Of a stretch of 7,376 nt of DNA, positions 1 through 5,726 are shown piece after piece (the first letter of the stretch is position 1; each line of letters opens with the position of its first letter). The position numbers were made by a program, and so were the translations under genes. The notes beneath the pieces were generated by a model. It worked only from the letters and a program-made list of their open reading frames with translations, ran no database searches and was not told the DNA's origin. The stretch comes from Lachnospira sp. (GTDB taxonomy: Bacteria; Bacillota; Clostridia; Lachnospirales; Lachnospiraceae): the NCBI GenBank assembly GCA_017626275.1, contig JAGAJD010000261.1:1-7376 (forward strand). Reading direction: 5' to 3'.

Positions 1-5
1 ACTAT

Positions 6-899
6 TCAACTCAAGCTATATGACGATTCATTCACGCCTTTAGTACTCTCATCAATTGTTGATGAAATATCACTAATTCCAGAATTCATTTCCGACATTG
101 TATTCTTTAATGTTTCTGTATTTTCTGCAAAATTTTCAAGAATATCATTTACCCTCGGGGCATCGTTACGATATTCTTCCGTAATATCGACAAATTTTTC
201 ATAATCAGCCAGAATACTTTCGTCAACATAGTTAATCAGGCGACCTGAATTTCCTGTAAGATCTTCCACGCTCTGTATCACTATAAGACTTATTTCCTGA
301 ATACTGTTTGCTATCTTTCTGCTGTCTTCTGCAAGTTCTCTGATTTCTTCTGCCACAACTGCAAAGCCTTTGCCTGCATCGCCTGCTCTCGCTGCTTCTA
401 TTGAAGCATTTAAAGCAAGCATTTTACAGATGATTCCTGAATTCTATCCGACTGCTTCCTCTAACGCAGTAAATGAATTAGTCAGATTCTGTATCTCATT
501 TTCCATACTTGCCTTCATGTCTGCTGCATTATCGACTTCATCACCCTTTGATGTACTTCCCGCAGATACAGCTTCTTGATTCATTTGCACTGCTCCCGAA
601 TTTCCCGGTGTCATATCATTCACCTGTTCCTCTACATTTTCAGGTGCCGCATTTTTATCCGACATTTGATTCTGCATTCTAAAGGCAGCAGAACTATTTG
701 CATATTTCTGCACTTTTTCTATTGATGTCGACGTATCTGACATTAACGTAACAGCTTCCATACATTCGTTGGAAATCTTCTGACTCTTACTATTCACACT
801 GTACACAAATACAAACCCGGTAATAACGCTTGCTACTCCGGCAGCAAATAAGATTCCTACAAGTACCAATATTTTTGCACTGATTTTTTTCTTCATCAC
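6..899 (-). pseudogene. Decayed methyl-accepting chemotaxis protein (internal loss, in-frame TAG, short C-terminus)
   Basis: An intact relative would be a membrane chemoreceptor of about 550-690 residues that signals to CheA/CheW. Here the first part (GTG 899 or, better, ATG 896 with GAGGAG 5 bases upstream) encodes KKK, a membrane helix at about 9-31 and a 4HB-like sensor start (VTLMSDTSTSIEKVQKYA). It ends at TAG (446-444) after FTALEEAVG. The same frame resumes and reads NSGIICK, then [34 protein letters not shown], the unmistakable receptor signalling tip, and a C-terminal helix to TGA at 8-6. The second membrane helix, HAMP and the N-terminal methylation helix have no counterpart. The C-terminus stops about 25 residues earlier than relatives usually do. 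If the TAG were sense the product would be about 297 residues. A large internal deletion plus a nonsense codon explains this best; two separate short genes are less likely. Confidence 0.75.
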
Positions 900-965
900 A
901 ACTCCTCTTCTATCAGATTTCGTTCATTCTGATATTCTTTCTTGCGTTAATTTTTTGCAATCTAT

Positions 966-991
966 ATATCCGATTGTTTGCATATAATTTA
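966..991 (-). promoter_or_regulatory. Possible sigma-28-like promoter of the chemoreceptor remnant
   Basis: On the minus strand TAAA (991-988) is followed after 14 bases by TCGGATAT (973-966), which matches 5 of 8 positions of the motility -10 GCCGATAA. Chemoreceptor genes are often driven by sigma-28. The spacing is one base short of the usual 15, so this is only a candidate. An alternative sigma-A reading (TTGCTA at 995-990 with GGATAT) has an 18-bp spacer and a weak -10. Confidence 0.3.
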
Positions 992-1045
992 GCAATGGAA
1001 TGTGATAAAAAATGTTTGGTTTGTGTTTATTATATGAAATAAATG

Positions 1046-1080
1046 GATATGAAAACGGGGCTGCCATTAAGACAGCCCCG
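1046..1080 (-). terminator. Intrinsic terminator of the esterase gene
   Basis: CGGGGCTG (1056-1063) and CAGCCCCG (1073-1080) form a GC-rich 8-bp stem with a 9-base loop. In the minus direction it is followed by TTTTCATATCC, a short U-rich tract. The hairpin lies 37 bases past the esterase stop. No T-tract follows it in the plus direction. Confidence 0.75.
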
Positions 1081-1117
1081 CCAATTCGTTTCAGCCAAAA
1101 CCCATTAAGCTTTCAGC

Positions 1118-4100
1118 CTATTTTATTAAGATACCTGTATACATATCGAATGTACACTCAACTCCATCAATAGTAGTTTTTCCCTTAGCCATAGCTCCGG
1201 TAGTCATGTCAAAGTAATATCTGTTTCCGTTCTGTTCGTCCCAGCCTTTAACCATGCGTCCGTTCTCATCGTAACGTACCCACTTGCCATATTCGCCATT
1301 ATCGCCATATATACCTGCCCATGATTCCTGATATACGTCTTTTGATACAGCTTTCTTACCACCGTCAATTGAGTCTAACCAGTACCAGCCGTCTGTCGCC
1401 GGGTCATAGATTTCCTTACCACGGCCTTCTGTTCCCTGCTTGATACCGTTCTCATACCAGAATTCTTTTCCGTCATCAACAACAAACTCTAAGTCTAATA
1501 TAGTTCCTGTAACATCATTGAAACGATAATCTGTTCCGTCAATATTTACAACACCCTTAGCCATTGCGCCTGTGATTGGGTCAAAATAATACTTTCCGTT
1601 TTCATTTGTATCCCAGCCCTTAACCATATGACCATCTTTATCGTAACGTACCCATTTACTTGTACCGTCCTCATATTCCTGATATACGTCCTTAGCTTTT
1701 GCTACTGCACCGCCCTGTACTGAATCTAACCAGTACCATGCGTCTGTCTTAGGGTCATAAATTTCTTTACCGCGTCCTTCTGTTCCCTGCTTTACACCAT
1801 CCTCATACCAGAACTTAACGCCGTTTTCTTCATAGAAGCCATTCTTCTTTTCTTCCGGTTTCTCTTCAGGTTTCTCTTCAGGCTTCTCTTCCGGTTTCTC
1901 TTCTGGTTTCTTCTCAAGTGCTGCCACTGCATCATTGAGAGTCTTTGTAAGCTTGTCGACATCAGCCTGTGTTGCTGTTTCTTTATCTACACTCTTTGCT
2001 GCTGCCAAAGCCTTCTCTACTGCTGTGAAATCCTTATAGTCTGCTGCTGTCAGCTTTTCTGCTGCTGCAACTGCCTTGTCAAGTTGTGAGAAGTTAACAG
2101 GTTCTTCTGCGCTTCCTGTAATTACCTCGCCGTCAACAACAAGTCTTACATTTGAGAATGTAACATCTGCATTTCTTGAAGCAAACATACCTACATATAC
2201 ATATTCAGAATCAACTGATGTAAGCTTAAAGTCAAAGCCGCCCGTTACAGTTTCCTGATTACTAAATGTACATGCATATCCGTCAGGATTACTTACAATC
2301 TTTAAGTCATAAGAATTGCCTGCCACAACAGCTTCACTTGAAGTTCCACCCTGTGTAAATACACCATTCTTTCTCGCAAAACAGTTCCATACAGAACCTG
2401 CTGCTCTTGAAACACCATAAGGTGCTGCTGCAACATAATCGCCCAGTGCATTCTTAGTATTTAAATCAAGATACATATCATCTCTTGCCATTAAACCAAA
2501 TGTTACCTGATCATTTGCATCAAACGCATTGACAGTCATTGTTGCTGACAATGTAAAGTTACTATTTGCAGGTACTTTGTAATAATACATTGCAAGACCA
2601 TCTACCGAACTTGAAATCTTACCCTTATTATTGCGTACTGCAATATGAATATTTCCATTTTCATCCTGCTCGAGAGTCTGGTTTGTGGTAGAAGGATTTC
2701 CTCCTACATCACCAAATACAGAACCACTCCATACGCCTGCCTTCTTCCAAAGCTTGCTTTCTCCTGTTACCGGAGTATATTCAGCTTCCTTATAGTTAGG
2801 ATTCTTAACAAGTGTTGTACTCTTTTCAGGTGCTTCTGCTGTAATAATATGAGAAGAAATTCCTGCAACATTCTGCTTTTTAATTTCCTGTGTTATAAAA
2901 TATGCATTATATGTAGCACCCCAAATATTCGTATGTGTATTATCTACACTTCCACTCTTTGAAGATGTCCATGCATGTAAATTTACAGTTTCCGCTGCAC
3001 CTAATGAATCATAAAGATTCTTAGTCATTGTTGTCATATCCACAACAGGAACATTTAAATCTGTTCCAAGCTTTCTTATAGCTTCTGCGTAATCTCCGCC
3101 GGCAAATGAGCCTGAATCAGATGTTACGTGGAGATTAGAAGGACTCCAATCACCTGTTGCTGTTCTTCTTACGATAGGCGTACATACAACTACCGTTACA
3201 CCTGCTGCCTGTGCAGGTTTAATATAATTCTCATACAGAGAATTTGCAAATGAACCTTCCGTCTTATAATCACCATTCGGATTAGTATAACGTCCTTCTT
3301 CTGCCTTCTCGTCATTATGTCCGAAACCAATCAGAAGATAATCTCCTGACTTCATTCCTGACATTAAAGTCTTATAGTTATTTTCAAGTATATAGCTCTT
3401 AGAGCTTCTTCCTGAAAGCGCAAGATTCTGTACTGTTAATGTTTTGTCAAAATACTTGTAAAGCTGTGTACCCCATCCATATCTTGGATAATAGTAATCA
3501 TCACTAAAACCACATACTGTTGAATCACCTATTACCCATACAGTAGCTTTCTGCGAATCATCAGGTTTGTCAGGTGTCTCATCGCCTGAACTCACATTTG
3601 CAGCTATTCTGCTAATAATATCCTGACCATATGTCGTCCAGTAATCTGACTTAACTGTATAATTACCGTCTGCATCTGCTGAATATGCTGTAAACTCACT
3701 CTTAGCGCTTAACGTAAATACATTACCTACACAATCTGCTCCGTTAATATTACTTGGAGCTTTTACTGCTGATGAAATATTAATATCCATCTTCTGAATC
3801 GCTTCTGCTAAAATTGCTGCTGAAATAAATCCACCAAGCTTATTGCTGTGTGTACCGTCCTGATATAACGTACCTTTTTTAGATGCCATAGTCTGCTCAG
3901 CATATGCGCTTTTACCTGATGAAGCAGAAGGATCTGCCTTATAAGCTTCCTCAAACATTGCCTTTGTCAACTCAAAGCCATCGATAAGAAATACACTCTG
4001 CTCCTCTGCAAGCTGCTTAACGGCAGTTACATAAGCATTATTGCTTGTTTTCTGTGTACCTGCTGATTCACCTCTTGAATCATGATGTGGTTTAGTATTT

Positions 4101-4762
4101 CCATTCTTGTCAAAATTCTTTCTTGATACAGGTGTAACAAGAACAGGAATTGCGCCAACGGCCTTAGCAACATCAATATACTGCTGTAAATACCATTTAT
4201 AAGTTCCACCGCAATTCCATGAATAGTATTCTTCGCCATATCCTTTATCCGCTATTTCAGACGGCGTTGGCACCTTTGTTCCTGCATTTGACGGATAAAT
4301 ACCATTTGCGTCAGGCTGTCCCAATGGTACATATCTGTCAGCAAGATAACCTGCACCACTTGAACAGTCATTATGACCAAACTGAATAAACAGGTAATCT
4401 CCCGCTTTAATATTTTCTTTAATCTTATCTAAAGAGCCCTCATTAATAAAGCTCCTACTGCTTCTGCCTCCGTTTGCATAATTATGAACAGTAACCTTTG
4501 ATGAATCAAAAAAGCTTTGTAAAAATTCACCCCATGAACCCTTTCTCTCCGAATCATGACTGCCATCCATATACATGCCGGAAGTTGAATAATCCTTTAC
4601 AGTAGAATCACCTGCAAGGAAAATATTAATTTTGTCTCCCGATGTAACACCTGTTCCCGCGAAAGCAAGCACACCCGTAAATGCACTTGTTTCTAATCCT
4701 GTCACTGCCAAAAGCAATGCCATAAGGAAACAACTCAGACGTCTCTTTGCATTTCTTCCCAT
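1118..4762 (-). CDS. Secreted tandem SGNH rhamnogalacturonan acetylesterase-like protein with FIVAR and cell-wall-binding repeats
   Basis: The 1214-residue protein probably removes acetyl esters from pectic polysaccharide at the cell surface. A signal peptide spans residues 1 to about 35 (KRR, hydrophobic core 11-23, likely cut AFA-G). SGNH domain 1 (about 45-325) has GDST (Ser53), NGGRSSRS (Gly99), GHND (Asn131) and DGTH (Asp302/His305). SGNH domain 2 (about 406-630) has GDST (Ser414), SGRSSKS (Gly451), GHND (Asn483) and DNTH (Asp607/His610). Both active sites look complete. The set of blocks resembles CE12 enzymes such as RGAE and YesT. Residues about 672-880 look like a concanavalin-type beta sandwich, often glycan-binding. 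FIVAR is at about 889-950, a KPEE linker at 952-971, and two choline-binding-like repeats at 973-1088 and 1091-1214. No LPXTG or terminal membrane helix is seen, so attachment should be non-covalent. The gene is monocistronic, between its own MerR-type promoter and a terminator. The esterase class is sound; the pectin substrate is inferred from homology. Confidence 0.9.
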   Translation of the reverse strand: MGRNAKRRLSCFLMALLLAVTGLETSAFTGVLAFAGTGVTSGDKINIFLAGDSTVKDYSTSGMYMDGSHDSERKGSWGEFLQSFFDSSKVTVHNYANGGRSSRSFINEGSLDKIKENIKAGDYLFIQFGHNDCSSGAGYLADRYVPLGQPDANGIYPSNAGTKVPTPSEIADKGYGEEYYSWNCGGTYKWYLQQYIDVAKAVGAIPVLVTPVSRKNFDKNGNTKPHHDSRGESAGTQKTSNNAYVTAVKQLAEEQSVFLIDGFELTKAMFEEAYKADPSASSGKSAYAEQTMASKKGTLYQDGTHSNKLGGFISAAILAEAIQKMDINISSAVKAPSNINGADCVGNVFTLSAKSEFTAYSADADGNYTVKSDYWTTYGQDIISRIAANVSSGDETPDKPDDSQKATVWVIGDSTVCGFSDDYYYPRYGWGTQLYKYFDKTLTVQNLALSGRSSKSYILENNYKTLMSGMKSGDYLLIGFGHNDEKAEEGRYTNPNGDYKTEGSFANSLYENYIKPAQAAGVTVVVCTPIVRRTATGDWSPSNLHVTSDSGSFAGGDYAEAIRKLGTDLNVPVVDMTTMTKNLYDSLGAAETVNLHAWTSSKSGSVDNTHTNIWGATYNAYFITQEIKKQNVAGISSHIITAEAPEKSTTLVKNPNYKEAEYTPVTGESKLWKKAGVWSGSVFGDVGGNPSTTNQTLEQDENGNIHIAVRNNKGKISSSVDGLAMYYYKVPANSNFTLSATMTVNAFDANDQVTFGLMARDDMYLDLNTKNALGDYVAAAPYGVSRAAGSVWNCFARKNGVFTQGGTSSEAVVAGNSYDLKIVSNPDGYACTFSNQETVTGGFDFKLTSVDSEYVYVGMFASRNADVTFSNVRLVVDGEVITGSAEEPVNFSQLDKAVAAAEKLTAADYKDFTAVEKALAAAKSVDKETATQADVDKLTKTLNDAVAALEKKPEEKPEEKPEEKPEEKPEEKKNGFYEENGVKFWYEDGVKQGTEGRGKEIYDPKTDAWYWLDSVQGGAVAKAKDVYQEYEDGTSKWVRYDKDGHMVKGWDTNENGKYYFDPITGAMAKGVVNIDGTDYRFNDVTGTILDLEFVVDDGKEFWYENGIKQGTEGRGKEIYDPATDGWYWLDSIDGGKKAVSKDVYQESWAGIYGDNGEYGKWVRYDENGRMVKGWDEQNGNRYYFDMTTGAMAKGKTTIDGVECTFDMYTGILIK
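1121..1492 (-). repeat. Cell-wall-binding repeat unit, copy 2 (protein residues 1091-1214)
   Basis: The unit repeats the order of copy 1: FWYENGIKQGTEGRGKEIYD, then GWYWLDS, KDVYQE, KWVRYDENGRMVKGWD, YYFD-TGAMAKG and a terminal TGI. The aromatic/Gly pattern (YYFD..TGAMAKGW) is that of CW_binding/choline-binding-like repeats. It is about 8 residues longer than copy 1 through an insertion SWAGIYGDNGEYG between KDVYQE and KWVRYD. Confidence 0.8.
1499..1846 (-). repeat. Cell-wall-binding repeat unit, copy 1 (protein residues 973-1088)
   Basis: First copy of the module: FWYEDGVKQGTEGRGKEIYD, then AWYWLDS, KDVYQE, KWVRYDKDGHMVKGWD, YYFD-TGAMAKG and a terminal TGTILD. The close match to copy 2, including the identical string KQGTEGRGKEIYDP apart from neighbouring residues, indicates an internal duplication. 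The expected role is binding to the envelope. Confidence 0.8.
1853..1912 (-). repeat. Five 12-bp tandem repeats encoding a KPEE linker
   Basis: On the plus strand the units run TTCCGGTTTCTC, TTCAGGTTTCTC, TTCAGGCTTCTC, TTCCGGTTTCTC and TTCTGGTTTCTT. They encode (KPEE)5 between the FIVAR module and the cell-wall repeats. The unit is in frame, so slippage would change linker length without breaking the gene. Confidence 0.9.
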
Positions 4763-4769
4763 AAGAAAT

Positions 4770-4776
4770 CCTCCTT
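4770..4776 (-). promoter_or_regulatory. Consensus Shine-Dalgarno of the esterase gene
   Basis: AAGGAGG on the minus strand, with 7 bases to the ATG at 4762. It fixes the start codon and suggests strong translation once the gene is transcribed. Confidence 0.9.
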
Positions 4777-4780
4777 GTTA

Positions 4781-4828
4781 AAAATAAAAAAATCTGACAG
4801 AGATTCTCAGTTAATCCCTATCAGATTT
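4781..4828 (-). terminator. Intrinsic terminator of pepF-merR, placed in the esterase leader
   Basis: On the minus strand a 5' arm (4828-4813) pairs with a 3' arm (4805-4790) over 16 uninterrupted base pairs, including two G-U wobbles, around a 7-base loop AACTGAG. A U-tract UUUUAUUUU (4789-4781) follows. The hairpin begins directly after the -10 box of the esterase promoter and ends just before its Shine-Dalgarno. Read-through RNA from merR would form the whole stem. RNA starting near 4822-4821 would keep only the inner 8-9 pairs, separated from the U-tract by about 7 bases, and should not terminate. Confidence 0.75.
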
Positions 4829-4859
4829 ATTATAAAGCTTGACATTGTGTCAAGGTCAA
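4829..4859 (-). promoter_or_regulatory. MerR-type sigma-A promoter of the esterase gene (19-bp spacer)
   Basis: On the minus strand, -35 TTGACC is at 4859-4854 and a perfect -10 TATAAT at 4834-4829, separated by exactly 19 bp. Ordinary sigma-A promoters have about 17 bp. A 19-bp spacer holding a dyad is the hallmark of promoters activated by MerR-family regulators, which distort the DNA to realign the two boxes. The start of transcription is expected near 4822-4821, giving a leader of about 60 bases before the esterase ATG. There is an alternative -35 (TTGACA, 4852-4847), but its spacer would be only 12 bp, which makes it unlikely. Confidence 0.8.
4838..4854 (-). promoter_or_regulatory. Dyad operator, candidate MerR binding site
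   Basis: The sequence CTTGACA-CAA-TGTCAAG is a perfect 7-bp inverted repeat around a 3-bp centre. It lies between the -35 and -10 boxes, with its centre within 2 bp of the spacer midpoint. A second, overlapping dyad uses outer half-sites GCTTGAC/GTCAAGC (4861-4855 and 4843-4837, 11 bp between), because CTTGAC is directly repeated on the upstream side. Position and symmetry match MerR-family operators. The nearest candidate binder is the MerR protein encoded immediately upstream, which is inference. Confidence 0.75.
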
Positions 4860-4898
4860 GCCTTTTTATAATATTTTTACAATAAATTGTTCTTATAT

Positions 4899-5726
4899 TT
4901 ATACAACAGGAATACTCATTAACAGATACAGCACTTCTCTGCCGTCTTCCACCGCCCTTGTAATTACAATTCCAAAAATATCTCCTGCCATCTGCATTTT
5001 ATGCTGCTGCATATATTGTAAATGTTTTCCGATTAACATATTTTTTAATTCCTCTTCGGGATAGCCTGATAATTCCTCCAATGTAACCGGTATCTTTGAA
5101 ATTCCCATAACTGAATGTCTCTTTGGATAATGCCTTGTATATTCATTTTCTGTCATATGATATTTTTCCATCTGTATACTTTTAACTGCCCAGCCGCAGC
5201 AAAGCGTAAACCTTCCCTTTTCCAAATCCTCTTTCGGAACAATATATATATGCTGAACCTCCGGCGACTTATACAAAAATTCCTGAACCTTACAAAGCCT
5301 CTCCGGTTCCTGAAGCAGCCTTTCACCCTCTTTATACAATACATACATCTGATCAACGCAGTCCTTTTCATAGACATCATGAACTTCCGCCGCAGCCTTC
5401 TGTATTAATATATAATCGCCTTTCATTCTATGATTCACATACGTGAGATACTCTATCTCTTCCTCCATTTTCCGTATACGCTTTTCATATGCCTCAAGCG
5501 TCTGATTAATATCGTATTTCTGCATTTCATGAAGCTCTTCATGTGTGAACCCGTATTTTCTTAACAGCTTGGCATTGTTAATGCCAAAAATCCCGTCATC
5601 GTTATAATAACGGTATCCGCTGTTTTCATCACGAACCGACTGAATATAGCCCTTGTCTTCATAGCGTCTGACTGTATTAGTAGAAATATTCAGCAGCTTT
5701 GCCAATTCGCCTATCTTGTATCTCAA
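4899..5726 (-). CDS. MerR-family transcriptional regulator with BmrR/GyrI-like effector domain
   Basis: The 275-residue protein has the MerR layout. Residues 3-22 (YKIGELAKLLNISTNTVRRY) form the winged-helix DNA-binding motif, with the wing at about 32-44 (RDENSGYRYY) and the second helix pair to about 68. A charged coiled coil at about 72-112 serves dimerisation. A C-terminal domain of about 155 residues ends in the GyrI-like pattern AGDIFGIVI...LLMSIPVV. Family knowledge: such proteins bind promoters with over-long 19-bp spacers and activate them when a small ligand binds the C-terminal domain. The usual E-x-W-I-P ending of BmrR/GyrI-like domains reads L-M-S-I-P here, so the acidic residue is absent. 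Cysteines are at 123, 145, 176 and 177, with no MerR metal-site pattern. The start is TTG at 5726-5724, chosen because KIGELAK follows at once and GAGGAG lies 8 bases upstream. It overlaps pepF by 4 bp. A matching 19-bp-spacer promoter lies just downstream. The ligand is unknown. Confidence 0.93.
   Translation of the reverse strand: MRYKIGELAKLLNISTNTVRRYEDKGYIQSVRDENSGYRYYNDDGIFGINNAKLLRKYGFTHEELHEMQKYDINQTLEAYEKRIRKMEEEIEYLTYVNHRMKGDYILIQKAAAEVHDVYEKDCVDQMYVLYKEGERLLQEPERLCKVQEFLYKSPEVQHIYIVPKEDLEKGRFTLCCGWAVKSIQMEKYHMTENEYTRHYPKRHSVMGISKIPVTLEELSGYPEEELKNMLIGKHLQYMQQHKMQMAGDIFGIVITRAVEDGREVLYLLMSIPVV
5723..5726 (-). other. TTGA stop-start overlap of pepF and merR (TTG start codon)
   Basis: On the minus strand the bases TTGA contain both the merR start TTG and the pepF stop TGA. 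The merR ribosome binding site GAGGAG lies inside the last pepF codons (Glu-Glu), 8 bases before TTG. The rare start and overlap point to translational coupling and low, pepF-dependent synthesis of the regulator. Confidence 0.85.

Noticed and set aside
910..920. The 11-base string AAATCTGATAG in the chemoreceptor leader also occurs in the esterase leader (4828-4818).
   Set aside because: In the esterase leader it is part of the terminator stem. Here it has no pairing partner and sits at a different distance from the start codon. Chance in AT-rich DNA is a sufficient explanation.
983..988. TATAAT on the plus strand between the terminator and the chemoreceptor remnant.
   Set aside because: No -35 at proper distance (TTGCAA at 955-960 is 22 bp away) and no plus-strand gene follows.
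2645..2962. Plus-strand open frame of 105 codons opposite the esterase gene.
   Set aside because: It is the complement of a well-supported coding region, has no ribosome binding site, and its Cys/Ile/Ser-rich product is typical of antisense shadows.
4027..4239. Minus-strand 70-codon frame within the first esterase domain.
   Set aside because: Out-of-frame reading of the GDSL domain; no motif and no ribosome binding site.
4879..4890. Small palindrome ACAAT-AA-ATTGT just after the merR stop.
   Set aside because: Only 5 AT-rich pairs with a 2-base centre, no T-tract, and upstream of the promoter boxes. Too weak for a terminator and not clearly an operator.
5115..5408. Plus-strand open frame of 97 codons opposite merR.
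   Set aside because: Overlaps a complete, recognisable regulator on the other strand and shows no family motif or initiation signal.
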